DNA from: an uncultured Clostridia bacterium
GTDB lineage: Bacteria; Bacillota; Clostridia; UMGS1810
Length of the DNA: 64,000 bases
Assembly: GCA_934481345.1 (NCBI GenBank)
Contig: CAKSPF010000009.1
Coordinates: 1-64,000 of the forward strand
Direction: 5' to 3'
A program made the translations under genes and the position numbers. Below are positions 41,171-50,495 of this stretch, piece by piece; within the stretch, counting starts at the first letter, position 1, and each line of letters starts with the position of its first letter. The notes beneath the pieces are model-generated. The model was not told where the DNA came from. It saw only the letters and a list, made by a program, of their open reading frames with translations, and did no database searches.

Positions 41171-42541
41171 TCACATATTAAAATATTTTTTCGCATTGTT
41201 AAAGCATATATCCTGAATTAGTGTTTTAAGTGTGGCGCTGTCATTGTCAAATTCACCGTTTTCCACCCATTCTCCTATGATATTGCACAATATTCTTCTG
41301 TAATACTCATGCCTTGTGTATGAAAGAAAGCTCCTGCTGTCTGTAAGCATTCCCACTGCCGCTGCCAGCGCTCCGCAGTTTGCCGTTGCCTTTAACTGGT
41401 CGGACATGCCGTCTATGTGGTCGTTCATCCACCATGCCGCTCCTGTCTGAACCTTGCCGCGGATACCCTCTGCCTGAAAGTTTCCGCACATGGTTATGAG
41501 CGGGTACAAATCGTTTGGATTGAGAGAATATACAATGGTTTTGGGAAGTATATTCCTGCTGTCCAGGGCATTTAAAAACTTTGAAAGATTTTTGATTTCC
41601 GTTCCGCTGTTCATGGAGTCGCATCCTGCGTCAGCGCCAAGACTTTCAAATATTTTGGAATTATTATTTCTGAGTGCGCCGAGGTGAAGCTGCATTGCAA
41701 AATCTCTTTTTTTGTATTCTGCCGCCAGGTACAGCAAAATGTGGGTTTTGTATTTGCAGATTTCGGAGTAATCGGGTTTTTGCCCCGAGAGTACCCTGTC
41801 GAATACAGCTTTCGCGTCATTTTGCGTTGACGGCATATACGGGAGAATTTCTACAGAGTGGTCTGATATTCTGCTGCCTGTTTCCATAAAGCAGTCAAGC
41901 CGTTCTGAAAGTTTTTTGAGAAGCGTACCGTATGAATCAATGCCGTTTTTTGCCATATATTCCGCGAAACCGCTGTTTTCTATATTTACTGCCTTGTCGG
42001 GTCTGAACGTGGGTACAACTCTTGTGCTCAGGATACCGGAGTTTTTGATTTGTCTGTGGTATTCAAGCGAGTCGAACGGGTCATCGGTTGTTGCAATCAG
42101 GTCGACGTTTGACATTTTTATTGCCTTTACGGCGCTGAAGCCGTCCGATATTTTTTCGTTGGCTTTGTTCCATATTTTTTCGGCGTTATTTTCATTTATT
42201 GTATCGGTTATTCCGAAATATCTTTGGAGTTCGAGATGGCTCCAGTGATAGAGCGGATTTCCGGCTGCATACATAATGCTTTTCGCATATGCTTTGAATT
42301 TATCAAAGTCGGAGGCGCTGCCGGTTATATATTCCTCGCTTATTCCCATGCAGCGCATATAGCGCCATTTGTAATGGTCGCCGCCGAGCCACAGTTCGGT
42401 AATATTTTTGAATTTTTTATCTTCCGCTATTTCCTGCGGGTTTAGGTGGCAGTGATAGTCATAAATCGGCAAATCCTTTGCATAGTCAAAGAATAATTTT
42501 TTTGATGTGCGTGTTTTTAGCAAAAATTCTTCAGTTATCAT
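41171..42541 (-). CDS. uxaC: Glucuronate (uronate) isomerase
   Basis: 456 residues, start 42541 behind AAGGG, overlapping the uxuA end by 11 nt. Amidohydrolase superfamily enzyme converting glucuronate to fructuronate (and galacturonate to tagaturonate). [14 protein letters not shown] near residue 26 holds the HxH metal ligands; [10 protein letters not shown] near 280 and the C-terminal [21 protein letters not shown] block are conserved. Confidence 0.95.
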   Translation of the reverse strand: MITEEFLLKTRTSKKLFFDYAKDLPIYDYHCHLNPQEIAEDKKFKNITELWLGGDHYKWRYMRCMGISEEYITGSASDFDKFKAYAKSIMYAAGNPLYHWSHLELQRYFGITDTINENNAEKIWNKANEKISDGFSAVKAIKMSNVDLIATTDDPFDSLEYHRQIKNSGILSTRVVPTFRPDKAVNIENSGFAEYMAKNGIDSYGTLLKKLSERLDCFMETGSRISDHSVEILPYMPSTQNDAKAVFDRVLSGQKPDYSEICKYKTHILLYLAAEYKKRDFAMQLHLGALRNNNSKIFESLGADAGCDSMNSGTEIKNLSKFLNALDSRNILPKTIVYSLNPNDLYPLITMCGNFQAEGIRGKVQTGAAWWMNDHIDGMSDQLKATANCGALAAAVGMLTDSRSFLSYTRHEYYRRILCNIIGEWVENGEFDNDSATLKTLIQDICFNNAKKYFNM

Positions 42542-43580
42542 GTTTTTTATCCCTTTCAAATGCTTCCCAAAGACCGTTTATATAGGCGGCTCCGAGAGCT
42601 CTGTCGTACAAGCCGTAACCTGGGCGGCCCGTTTCTCCCCATATCATTCTTCCGTGGTCCGGTCTTATGTAACCGTCAAATCCGCAGTCGTGGTATGCTT
42701 TTACAATTCCGCAAATATCCAGTGAACCGCATTCGGTTTTGTGTCCTACTTCATCAAAGCATTTATCACCTGTGATTTTTATGTTGCGGATGTGGGCGAA
42801 ATGTATTCTGTCACAAAATTCCTTAACCATTTCGGTTATATTGTTTTCGGGATCTGCGCCGAGCGAACCGCTGCAAAGAGTAAGTCCGTTATATTTGCTG
42901 TCATACAGCTTCAAAAACCGTCTTATGTTTGCGGCATTTGTGATAATTCTCGGCAGACCGAAAATTTTCCACGGCGGATCGTCCGGGTGAATTGCCATTT
43001 TGATTTTTACTTCCTCGGCAACCTTTATAACGCGGTCGAGAAAATATTTAAGATTGTTCCACAAAGCTTCCTCATCAATATCCCGGTATTTTTCCAGGAG
43101 TGATTTCATTTCATCTCTTGTGTAGCTGGAATCCCAGCCGGGAAGTGAAAGTTCGCCGGTGAGCGGATTCATGCTGAGAACGGTTTTTTCGCGGTATACA
43201 AGAGCACGGCTGCCGTCCGGGTGTCTGTAATCAAGGTCGGAGCGCGTCCAGTCAAATACCGGCATGAAATTGTAGCATACGCAGTCTATGCCCGATTTTG
43301 CAAGATTTCTGAGCGTTTGGCAGTAATTTGCTATATACTCATCGCGTTTGCCGCAGCCCATTTTGATGTCCTCATGCACCGGAACGCTTTCAATGACGGA
43401 AAGCTCCAGACCGGCAGCTTCAATACCGTTTTTGAGTTTTTCGATTTTTTCAATCGGCCAGACCTGTCCTACGGGAACATCATACACGGCGGAAACAATG
43501 CCGGTAACACCCGGAATTTGCCGTATTTTTTCAAGAGTTACGGGGTCGCCGGCTCCGTACCATCTAAATGTCATTTTCAT
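42531..43580 (-). CDS. uxuA: Mannonate dehydratase
   Basis: 349 residues. The start at 43580 follows AAGGAGC. The longer frame to 43619 lacks a ribosome site. It dehydrates D-mannonate to 2-keto-3-deoxygluconate. [22 protein letters not shown] is typical of the start (shown in part), and the metal site includes AIHPDDPP near 212, CSGSLGA near 250, FAHIRN near 275 and RPDHGRM near 320. First gene of the hexuronate operon, transcribed away from an AraC regulator. KDG made here needs a kinase before the KDPG aldolase at 29.7 kb can use it. Confidence 0.95.
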   Translation of the reverse strand: MKMTFRWYGAGDPVTLEKIRQIPGVTGIVSAVYDVPVGQVWPIEKIEKLKNGIEAAGLELSVIESVPVHEDIKMGCGKRDEYIANYCQTLRNLAKSGIDCVCYNFMPVFDWTRSDLDYRHPDGSRALVYREKTVLSMNPLTGELSLPGWDSSYTRDEMKSLLEKYRDIDEEALWNNLKYFLDRVIKVAEEVKIKMAIHPDDPPWKIFGLPRIITNAANIRRFLKLYDSKYNGLTLCSGSLGADPENNITEMVKEFCDRIHFAHIRNIKITGDKCFDEVGHKTECGSLDICGIVKAYHDCGFDGYIRPDHGRMIWGETGRPGYGLYDRALGAAYINGLWEAFERDKKHDN

Positions 43581-43609
43581 TTTTCGTGCTCCTTTTTGTT
43601 TTTTTAATA

Positions 43610-43687
43610 ATTTTAACACAAAATATGAAATGTTTCTATGATTATATTGATAAAAACATTGTGTTTTTTGATATAATTTGATATAAT
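43610..43687. promoter_or_regulatory. Divergent promoter region between uxuA and araC regulator
   Basis: Plus-strand candidates are TATAAT at 43672 and again at 43682 within a tandem TTTGATATAA repeat, with TTGATA (43647) or TTGTGT (43659; 17-bp spacer to the second) as -35. A minus-strand -10 (TATAAT) is at 43641-43646 and a TAAAAT at 43610-43615. The overlap suggests shared control by the AraC protein. Confidence 0.55.
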
Positions 43688-43709
43688 TGTTTTATTGGAG
43701 AGTGATTAT

Positions 43710-44504
43710 ATGTATGTTTTCAGATATTCTGTCACGAAGCCTGCTTCGGAGACGTTTGTGCTGCACAGCCACAATGATTATGAAATTTTATATTTTATAA
43801 AAGGCGATGCGGATTACATTGTAGAGGGGGCGGTGTATCAGCTTAATCCTCATGATATTATTATAGTGCGGCCGTATGAGATGCACAGGGCTTTTCACAA
43901 GAGCAATGCGCTTTACGAGAGGGTGGTCATAAATATTTCGCAGGAATTTTTTGAAAAAACAGGGTGCGGAAATTACACCGGTGCTTTTTTGAACCGCAAA
44001 GCCGGAACGAAAAACAAAATTGACGCTGAAATAGCAGTAAAATGCGGTCTGGTTGACGCATATGAAAGACTGAAAAAGTATACAAATGATTATTCCGACG
44101 TTTCCTCACCGATAGCAAGGGCGATAATTACCGAGATTCTTCATATTATCAATAATACCAACGCAAAGAACTCGCTTTATGAAAACAGGATACAGCAGGT
44201 TATTTCATACATAAATTCAAATTACCGGTCGAATATAACGCTTTCGTCCATTGCCGATGAATTTTTTGTATCAAAGTCGCATTTGTCGCGCGAATTTCAC
44301 AGGTTTACCGGATATACACTTACCGATTATGTAAAAAGAAAAAGAATTAACGGGGTACTGGCAATGTGCAGAAACGGAAAAAACATAAGCGATGCATGCT
44401 ACGGCTCCGGTTTCAGAGATTATGCTTCCTTTTACCGTGCGTTTTTTAAGGAATACGGCAAATCACCGAAAAAGTATATTGACGAAATGAATATTTCTAA
44501 ATAA
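43710..44504 (+). CDS. AraC-family regulator of hexuronate genes (inferred)
   Basis: 264 residues, ATG 43710 behind GGAGAG (the TTG at 43695 lies before the ribosome site). The N-terminal cupin (LHSHNDYEILYFIKG, HDIIIVRPYEMH) binds a ligand, and the C-terminal ~100 residues are the double HTH with the ending DYASFYRAFFKEYGKSPKKY. Divergent position to uxuA-uxaC-uxuB suggests it activates them in response to a uronate; that target is inference. Confidence 0.85.
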   Translation: MYVFRYSVTKPASETFVLHSHNDYEILYFIKGDADYIVEGAVYQLNPHDIIIVRPYEMHRAFHKSNALYERVVINISQEFFEKTGCGNYTGAFLNRKAGTKNKIDAEIAVKCGLVDAYERLKKYTNDYSDVSSPIARAIITEILHIINNTNAKNSLYENRIQQVISYINSNYRSNITLSSIADEFFVSKSHLSREFHRFTGYTLTDYVKRKRINGVLAMCRNGKNISDACYGSGFRDYASFYRAFFKEYGKSPKKYIDEMNISK

Positions 44505-44520
44505 AAAGTTTGTATTTGTA

Positions 44521-44549
44521 TTGACATATAGGCGTTTTGGTATTATAAT
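44521..44549 (+). promoter_or_regulatory. Consensus promoter of the pot operon
   Basis: TTGACA (44521-44526), exactly 17 bp, TATAAT (44544-44549): a full consensus. Strong basal activity is implied, which makes a repressor necessary. Confidence 0.93.
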
Positions 44550-44566
44550 AAATTTCGCGAAAAAGT

Positions 44567-44617
44567 TTAGTGATATTAAAAAAAATATTTACTATTAAAT
44601 ATAGTTAATATTACTAA
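44567..44617 (+). promoter_or_regulatory. AT-rich inverted repeat just after the pot promoter, likely operator
   Basis: TTAGTGATATTAA (44567-44579) and TTAATATTACTAA (44605-44617) are inverted copies with one mismatch. Between them ACTAT / ATAGT form a second dyad. The position directly after the -10 box suits repression by the XRE protein encoded downstream. Confidence 0.6.
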
Positions 44618-44724
44618 ATTTTTTATTTGAAAATGTCAAACTAACAGAAATATTAAACTTTTTGTTTAAAACAGCATTTTGAACGGAAAACAAATTCCGC
44701 AAAAATACGGAGAGGGGGCGTAAA

Positions 44725-44799
44725 ATGCAGATAAAATGCGGTCTTTTGCCAAAAACGGTTTTTTATGTGCATTTTTACCAATATGGAAATCGGCAGTAA
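44725..44799 (+). CDS. 24-codon leader ORF overlapping the regulator start
   Basis: ATG 44725 has the best ribosome site of the region (GAGAGGGGG, 6 nt spacing) and runs 24 codons to TAA at 44799, in another frame from the regulator, whose ATG (44783) it overlaps and which has no ribosome site of its own. The peptide has no recognisable domain. Either a coupling device for the regulator or a small leader peptide; I see no frameshift that would join the two. Confidence 0.45.
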   Translation: MQIKCGLLPKTVFYVHFYQYGNRQ

Positions 44800-45322
44800 G
44801 CTGAAACAGTTACGGATACAAAACAATCTTACGCAGGAGGAGCTTGCAGACAGGTGTGAACTGTCAAAGGGGTTTATATCGCAGATTGAGCGCGAGCTTG
44901 CGTCGCCTTCAATTTCTACGCTGTCGGATTTATTGCAGTGTCTGGGAACGGATCTCAAGGATTTTTTCAATGACGCTGCCGACAACGATGTGGTATTTAC
45001 CAAAGATGATGTGTTTGTGAAGGAAAACAAGGACGATAACAACATTATCAACTGGATCGTGCCTAATTCTCAAAAGCACGATATGGAGCCTATAATAATC
45101 ACGCTTTTGCCGGGGGGCACGTCATATGTGGATGACCCTCATGACGGCGAAGAATTCGGGTATGTCCTGAGCGGAAGTGTATATGTTTATCACGGGGGAA
45201 AGAGATACAAAGCAAAAAAGAACGAGAGCTTTTATTACAAGGCAAATCAGGTACATTATATAAAAAACAGCGGCAAAACCAACGCTTCGGTGCTGTGGGT
45301 ATCGACGCCGCCGAATTTCTAA
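44783..45322 (+). CDS. XRE-family regulator with cupin domain (PuuR-like)
   Basis: 179 residues from ATG 44783 (an in-frame ATG at 44765 is possible, also without ribosome site). Residues about 5-60 form the helix-turn-helix (LRIQNNLTQEELADRCELSK, FISQIE), and about 105-179 the cupin (GEEFGYVLSGSVYVYHGGKRY). Same architecture as the polyamine regulator PuuR and relatives, and the pot genes follow in the same direction, so a polyamine-responsive repressor of its own operon is likely. Confidence 0.85.
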   Translation: MEIGSKLKQLRIQNNLTQEELADRCELSKGFISQIERELASPSISTLSDLLQCLGTDLKDFFNDAADNDVVFTKDDVFVKENKDDNNIINWIVPNSQKHDMEPIIITLLPGGTSYVDDPHDGEEFGYVLSGSVYVYHGGKRYKAKKNESFYYKANQVHYIKNSGKTNASVLWVSTPPNF

Positions 45323-45356
45323 ACTGTCTGAGTATTATTGAAAAGGGGTATAGCAA

Positions 45357-46409
45357 TTGAGCCATTTAATAGAACTTACACATATCTGCAAGAGCTTTGA
45401 GGAAACAGAGGTACTTAAGGATATAAATCTATATATAGATAAGAACGAATTTGTCACACTTCTGGGACCGAGCGGCTGCGGAAAGTCCACTATACTGAGA
45501 ATTATTTCCGGGTTTGAAACTCCGACGTCGGGAGATGTGCTTTTTGAAGGCAAAAGTATACTGAAAATACCGCCGTATGAGCGCACGGTAAACACTGTTT
45601 TTCAGAAATATGCGCTGTTTCCGCATCTGAATGTTGCGGACAATATTGCATTTGGACTGAAGCTCAAAAAAATGAGCCAAAAAGAAATAAATATAAAGGT
45701 CGGCAAGGTGCTTGAGCTTGTCAATCTGTCGGGATACGAAAACAGGCTTATTACCTCGCTTTCCGGCGGTCAGCAGCAGCGTATTGCGATTGCAAGGGCA
45801 ATCGTGAATGAGCCGTCCGTACTTTTGCTTGACGAACCTCTTGCGGCGCTTGACTTAAAGCTCAGACAGGGGATGCAGCTCGAGCTTAAAAACATGCAGA
45901 GAGAGCTTGGAATTACCTTTATATATGTAACACACGACCAGGAGGAAGCTCTTACCATGTCGGACACGGTTGTGGTAATGCGCGACGGCACGATACAGCA
46001 GATAGGCAAACCTACAGACGTTTACAACGAGCCGAAGAATGCATATGTTGCTGACTTTATAGGAAAGAGCAATATAGTTTCGGGAATTATGAAGTCGGAC
46101 TGTCTTGTAAACATTGAGGGTGTTGACTTTGAGTGTGTGGACAAAAACTTCGGAGTAAACGAGGCGGTAGACGTTGTGGTGCGCCCGGAGGATATATATC
46201 TTGTAGAGCCTGACAAGGGAAAAATAAAGGGAGTTGTCGAATCTGCAATATTTAAAGGGGTGCATTACGAAATGTGTGTACTCGCAGACGACGGACAGAA
46301 GTGGATTATTCATGACACCAACCTCTTTGCGGCAGGCACGGCTGTAGGAATTCTTGTAAAGCCGTTTGACATTCATGTCATGAAAAAAACAGGCGGGGGG
46401 CAGAATTAA
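45357..46409 (+). CDS. potA: Spermidine/putrescine ABC transporter ATP-binding protein
   Basis: 350 residues, TTG 45357 behind AAAAGGGG. Walker [10 protein letters not shown] near residue 38, signature LSGGQQQR near 138, Walker B VLLLDEP near 158 and H-loop THDQEEA. C-terminal TOBE-type domain after about 240. Powers polyamine uptake with PotB and PotC. Its last base overlaps the potB start (TAATG). Confidence 0.94.
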   Translation: MSHLIELTHICKSFEETEVLKDINLYIDKNEFVTLLGPSGCGKSTILRIISGFETPTSGDVLFEGKSILKIPPYERTVNTVFQKYALFPHLNVADNIAFGLKLKKMSQKEINIKVGKVLELVNLSGYENRLITSLSGGQQQRIAIARAIVNEPSVLLLDEPLAALDLKLRQGMQLELKNMQRELGITFIYVTHDQEEALTMSDTVVVMRDGTIQQIGKPTDVYNEPKNAYVADFIGKSNIVSGIMKSDCLVNIEGVDFECVDKNFGVNEAVDVVVRPEDIYLVEPDKGKIKGVVESAIFKGVHYEMCVLADDGQKWIIHDTNLFAAGTAVGILVKPFDIHVMKKTGGGQN

Positions 46410-47254
46410 TGTACAAGAAATTTCTTTCCTATCCGCACCTGATATGGATGATGGTGTTTGTGCTCGTTCCAATTGTACTGGTTTTTCTCTACAGCGTCAA
46501 TGTACTTTCGACAAACGGCACAACAGGATTTTCGTTTGAAAACTACAAAACCTTTTTTGACATAACATATATGAAGATATTTGCGTATTCGTTATGGATT
46601 GCGCTTCTGAGCACGGTTTTTTGCTTGCTTTTCGGCTATCCCGTGGCATATATCCTTGCAAAAAGAGATGCCGAAAAGATGAAAACAGGCAAAAAAAGCA
46701 GCACGCTGTTTATGCTTTTTGTAATGCCTATGTGGATGAACATGATGCTCAGAACATATTCATGGCTTACAATTCTCGAAACAAACGGACTTTTAAACAG
46801 TATTCTGGGATTTTTTAATTTGCCGAAGGTAAACATACTGTATACTTCGTCGGCAGTTATACTCGGAATGGTTTATGATTTTATTCCGTTTATGATATTG
46901 CCGGTATATTCGGTTCTTGTAAAAATAGACTCAAGCCTTAAAGAAGCCGCAGAGGATCTCGGCGCTCCGCCGAGAAAGGTATTTGCTTCCGTTACCGTTC
47001 CGCTCAGTCTTCCGGGAGTTGTATCGGGAATAACAATGGTATTTCTGCCGTCCATTACGACTTTTTATATTTCAAACATATTCGGCGGCGGACAGATAAT
47101 GCTTATAGGAAATCTGATTGAGCAGCAGTTCCTTGTTGCAAACAACTGGAACTTTGGTTCGGCAATATCAATTATAATGATGATTTTGGTATTTATGTCT
47201 ATGAAGATTATGAATTTATTTAACAAGGGCAACAGGCAAATGTCTGTCTTTTAG
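46409..47254 (+). CDS. potB: Spermidine/putrescine ABC transporter permease
   Basis: 281 residues with six membrane segments. The EAA loop EAAEDLGAPPRKVFASVTVPLSLPG near residue 173 contacts the ATPase. Translationally coupled to potA. Resembles PotB by position and by the N-terminal segment with a long periplasmic-side loop. Confidence 0.92.
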   Translation: MYKKFLSYPHLIWMMVFVLVPIVLVFLYSVNVLSTNGTTGFSFENYKTFFDITYMKIFAYSLWIALLSTVFCLLFGYPVAYILAKRDAEKMKTGKKSSTLFMLFVMPMWMNMMLRTYSWLTILETNGLLNSILGFFNLPKVNILYTSSAVILGMVYDFIPFMILPVYSVLVKIDSSLKEAAEDLGAPPRKVFASVTVPLSLPGVVSGITMVFLPSITTFYISNIFGGGQIMLIGNLIEQQFLVANNWNFGSAISIIMMILVFMSMKIMNLFNKGNRQMSVF

Positions 47255-47270
47255 GCGGTGAGAATTTAAA

Positions 47271-48071
47271 TTGAAAAGTAAAGTAAGAAAAATTTTGGAA
47301 AGCATATATATTTATGCAATGTTTATGTTTTTGTATATACCGATAATTGTGCTTATGGTTTTTTCGCTTAATTCGGCAAAATCAAGAGGTGTATGGGGCG
47401 GATTTTCGCTTAAATGGTATTACGAAATGCTTAGTGACATGCAGCTTTTGTCAGCGCTCAAAAATACGCTTATAGTCGGAGTGCTTTCCGCTGTTATTTC
47501 GTGTGTTATCGGCACTGCTGCGGCGATAGGAATCAGGGGATTCAAAAGCAAAAGGGTAAGAAATATAATAACCGAGGTAACGAACATTCCGATGGTAAGC
47601 AGCGAGCTTGTAATAGGCGTATCGCTCATGCTCCTGTTTATAGCGCTGAGGCTTCCGCGCGGACTTTTTACCATGCTTCTGGCGCATATCACATTTAACA
47701 TACCGTATGTTATACTCTCTGTTACTCCGAAGCTTATGCAGCTTGACGAAAATATATACGAGGCGGCTCTCGACTTGGGGGCAAAGCCGTTTTATGCATT
47801 CCGTCATGTGGTTTTGCCGGAAATTATGCCGGGTATAATAAACGGGCTTTTGCTTGCGTTTACGCTTTCGATTGACGATTTTGTAATAAGTTTTTTCACT
47901 GCCGGAAACGGTGTGAGCAATCTGTCGATTTATGTATACACTACGGCAAAAAGACTTAATCCCAAAATAAACGCGCTTTCTACGATAATGTTTATTGTGA
48001 TTATGACAATGCTTTTTATAATAAACAAACGTACATCGAAGGATAAAGACGACAATGTACTTATGAGTTAA
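47271..48071 (+). CDS. potC: Spermidine/putrescine ABC transporter permease
   Basis: 266 residues, TTG 47271 behind GGCGGTGAG. Six membrane segments, EAA loop EAALDLGAKPFYAFRHVVLPE near residue 164 (given in part). Pairs with PotB as the channel. Confidence 0.92.
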   Translation: MKSKVRKILESIYIYAMFMFLYIPIIVLMVFSLNSAKSRGVWGGFSLKWYYEMLSDMQLLSALKNTLIVGVLSAVISCVIGTAAAIGIRGFKSKRVRNIITEVTNIPMVSSELVIGVSLMLLFIALRLPRGLFTMLLAHITFNIPYVILSVTPKLMQLDENIYEAALDLGAKPFYAFRHVVLPEIMPGIINGLLLAFTLSIDDFVISFFTAGNGVSNLSIYVYTTAKRLNPKINALSTIMFIVIMTMLFIINKRTSKDKDDNVLMS

Positions 48072-48083
48072 AAGGTGAATACT

Positions 48084-48224
48084 ATGGTAGGATTTTTAAC
48101 TTTTTGTTTGTTTTTTTATTTGTCAGCTAAAGATGCCGATATAAATTTAAGGACAGCATTATTTGTAATAATGATTATACAGTTTATAGCATGGTTATAC
48201 AGACCGAGGAGGAAGAAAAAATGA
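48084..48224 (+). CDS. 46-residue membrane protein inside the pot operon
   Basis: ATG 48084 follows AAAAGGTGA at good distance; TGA at 48222-48224 overlaps the potD ATG (ATGA), and the potD ribosome site GAGGAGGA lies inside this ORF. Two hydrophobic stretches (VGFLTFCLFFYLS and TALFVIMIIQFIAWLY) are separated by a short charged loop, and the tail RPRRKKK is strongly basic. No family is known to me. It may be a small transporter subunit or a membrane partner of the lipoprotein PotD; alternatively the ORF may be a coupling device only. Confidence 0.6.
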   Translation: MVGFLTFCLFFYLSAKDADINLRTALFVIMIIQFIAWLYRPRRKKK

Positions 48225-49267
48225 AGAAATTAACAGCTTTGATTTTGATACTGGTTATGGCATGTCCGCTGCTTTCCGGCTGCGGAAGCAAGAAAACCAC
48301 TATTTATGTCTACAACGTGGGAGATTACATTGACGAGGACGTTATAGACCAGTTTGAAAAAGAAAATCCGGATATTAAGGTTAATTATGAAACATATTAT
48401 ACAAATGAAGAAATGTATATTAAAGTAAAAAACAACAGCACTGCATATGACATTGTTTTCCCGTCGGATTACATGGTGCAGCGAATGATAGACGAAAACC
48501 TCTTAAACAAAATAAATTTTGACAACATACCCAATATGAAAAACATAGGTACGCAGTATCAGAATCTTGATTATGATCCCAAAAACGAATACAGTGTTCC
48601 GTATATGTGGGGAACTATGGGCATACTATATAACAAGAATATGGTGGATGAAAAGGACATGACAAGCTGGAAGGCTATGTATGACAAGAAATACTCCGGA
48701 AAAATCTTTATGCTTGACAGTGAAAGAGATATGATTTCGGTTACTCTGAAGATGCTCGGATACTCCATGAACAGCAAAAACGGCGCCGAGCTTGAAAAAG
48801 CAAAGAAAGCGCTTATAGCTCAGAAGCCGCTCGTAAAAGCATACTGCGGAGATGAAGTCAAGGACAAAATAATAGCAGGCGAGGGAGCGATGACAATTGC
48901 CTGGTCGGGCGACGCTTTTTACTGCATGGAGCAGGATAAAAGCGACTCTCTGAGATACAGCATACCGAAGGAGGGTTCTAATCTCTGGTTTGACGCTATG
49001 GTTATTCCGAAGACGAGCAAGCATCAGGCAGAGGCGGAAAAATTCATCGACTTTATGTGCCGTCCCGATATTGCCAAAAAGAATGCGGATTATATAGGAT
49101 ATTCGACATCAAACGTTGAAGCACAGAAACTTCTGGATGACGATGTGAAGAACAATCCGTTAAGATACCCCGATTTGACTAAGCTTGATAACATGGAAAT
49201 ATTTACGTATGACAAGGAGCTTTCCGAAAAATACAGCAAATTATGGCAGGAAGTAAAAGTAAAATAA
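48221..49267 (+). CDS. potD: Spermidine/putrescine-binding lipoprotein
   Basis: 348 residues, start at 48221 behind GAGGAGG (the longer frame to 48191 is not used). Signal peptide with lipobox LLSGC at about residues 16-20; polyamine-binding protein fold with IYVYNVGDYIDEDVIDQFE at the mature start and YMWGTMGILYN near 128. The Asp residues lining the polyamine site appear present (for example in AWSGDAFY near 232). Last gene of the pot operon; no terminator stem is obvious before the acpP promoter. Confidence 0.94.
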   Translation: MKKLTALILILVMACPLLSGCGSKKTTIYVYNVGDYIDEDVIDQFEKENPDIKVNYETYYTNEEMYIKVKNNSTAYDIVFPSDYMVQRMIDENLLNKINFDNIPNMKNIGTQYQNLDYDPKNEYSVPYMWGTMGILYNKNMVDEKDMTSWKAMYDKKYSGKIFMLDSERDMISVTLKMLGYSMNSKNGAELEKAKKALIAQKPLVKAYCGDEVKDKIIAGEGAMTIAWSGDAFYCMEQDKSDSLRYSIPKEGSNLWFDAMVIPKTSKHQAEAEKFIDFMCRPDIAKKNADYIGYSTSNVEAQKLLDDDVKNNPLRYPDLTKLDNMEIFTYDKELSEKYSKLWQEVKVK

Positions 49268-49274
49268 AAAAATA

Positions 49275-49303
49275 CTTGCATTTTTATTATATACATTATA
49301 TAC
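49275..49303 (+). promoter_or_regulatory. acpP-rnc promoter
   Basis: TTGCAT (49275-49280), 17-bp spacer, TATACT (49298-49303). Confidence 0.75.
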
Positions 49304-49354
49304 TATGTTATTGGGCGGATAATTCTGCCAATAATCAAGCGGAGGTGAATATGA

Positions 49355-49591
49355 ATGGTTTTCGAGAAAATAAAGGATATTCTTGCAGAGCAGCTTAATA
49401 TAGATGAAAATGATATTACAATGGATTCATCTTTTATAGACGACCTTGGCGCTGATTCACTCGACATTGTGGAGCTCATAATGGCAATGGAGGAGGAATT
49501 CGGCGTGGAAATTCCCGAAGAAGACGCAGAGAGCATTTCCACAGTCGGCGCTGCAGTTGAATACATTAAGGCAAATTCAAATAATAACTGA
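49355..49591 (+). CDS. acpP: Acyl carrier protein
   Basis: 78 residues, ATG 49355 (GGAGGTG 7 nt before; the ATG at 49351 is in another frame). Carries growing fatty acids on 4'-phosphopantetheine attached to the serine of [10 protein letters not shown] near residue 36. rnc follows after 17 nt, the common acpP-rnc order in Firmicutes. Confidence 0.96.
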   Translation: MVFEKIKDILAEQLNIDENDITMDSSFIDDLGADSLDIVELIMAMEEEFGVEIPEEDAESISTVGAAVEYIKANSNNN

Positions 49592-49608
49592 TTGTCAGAG
49601 GATTGAAA

Positions 49609-50301
49609 ATGACTGATTTAAAGAAGCTTGAAGCAAGCCTGGGCTATACCTTTAAGGATGCGGCGCTGCTCAGAAACGCACTTACGCATCCGTCGTATGT
49701 AAACGAAAAGAAAATAAACAGAATACGCTCAAATCAGCGTCTTGAGTTTTTCGGCGATTCGGTTCTTTCGGTATCAGTGAGCGAATACATTTTTTTGAAT
49801 CTGAAATCTTATCCGGAGGGTAAGCTTACGGAGCTGCGCGCAAAGGTCGTATGTGAGAAAGCGCTTGCGGATATGGCGCGCCGGTTAAACGTAGGCGAAT
49901 ATCTGATTTTGGGCAAAGGTGAAATTAAGTCGCACGGCGGCGACAGAGATTCCACGCTTTCTGACGCCATGGAGGCAATTATTGCGGCTGTGTATCTGGA
50001 CGGCGGTTTTGAAACGGCAAAGAAATTTGTGATTGACAACATGGCTGATTTGATAGAAAGCTTAACGGAAAACGAAGAGGCTATGCATAACTGCAAATCC
50101 GAGCTTCAGGAGCTTGTCCAAAAAAACGGTCAGACTGTAAATTATACGGTTGTAGACGAGAAAGGCCCCGAACACGAAAAGGTGTTTAAGGTTGCGGTTA
50201 TGGTTGATAACAGCGTAATTGCAACAGGGCAGGGCGCCAGCAAAAAAAAGGCGGAGCAGAATGCTGCCGAGCAGGCGCTCAGAATATTTACAAATAAATA
50301 A
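49609..50301 (+). CDS. rnc: Ribonuclease III
   Basis: 230 residues, ATG 49609 behind AGAGG. It cuts double-stranded RNA, including rRNA precursors. Signature RLEFFGDSVLSVSVSEYIF near residue 44 (the usual RLEFLGDAVL) and GGDRDSTLSDAMEAIIAAVY near 112, with double-stranded RNA-binding domain from about 155 (GQGASKKKAEQNAAEQAL). A terminator follows; smc and ftsY, often next, are absent. Confidence 0.96.
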   Translation: MTDLKKLEASLGYTFKDAALLRNALTHPSYVNEKKINRIRSNQRLEFFGDSVLSVSVSEYIFLNLKSYPEGKLTELRAKVVCEKALADMARRLNVGEYLILGKGEIKSHGGDRDSTLSDAMEAIIAAVYLDGGFETAKKFVIDNMADLIESLTENEEAMHNCKSELQELVQKNGQTVNYTVVDEKGPEHEKVFKVAVMVDNSVIATGQGASKKKAEQNAAEQALRIFTNK

Positions 50302-50320
50302 TTGACGCTAAAAATTAAAT

Positions 50321-50370
50321 TAATACCCGTACATTGCATGTGTAGAGCGCAGTGTGCGGGTATTGTTTTG
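50321..50370 (+). terminator. Terminator after rnc
   Basis: AATACCCG (50322-50329) pairs with CGGGTATT (50357-50364), extended by further pairs with two G-T wobbles to about 16 bp, then TGTTTTG. Confidence 0.85.
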
Positions 50371-50434
50371 TATAATGCCCAAAAAGCTTTCCGATAACGC
50401 TTTAAAAATTGTGCAACATTTTTGAATAAAACAC

Positions 50435-50463
50435 TTTACAACTTTACTATGATAAAGTATAAT
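50435..50463 (+). promoter_or_regulatory. Promoter of the permuted binding protein gene
   Basis: TTTACA (50435-50440), 17-bp spacer, TATAAT (50458-50463), 33 bp before the start codon. Confidence 0.8.
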
Positions 50464-50495
50464 AAGTGTATCTTAAATTAAGGGGAAATAAAACT

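Noticed and set aside
44725..45322. Sequencing frameshift joining leader ORF and regulator
   Set aside because: The regulator has a proper start (MEIGSKLKQLR) at the usual place of XRE-cupin proteins; nothing of the family is missing that the leader could supply.
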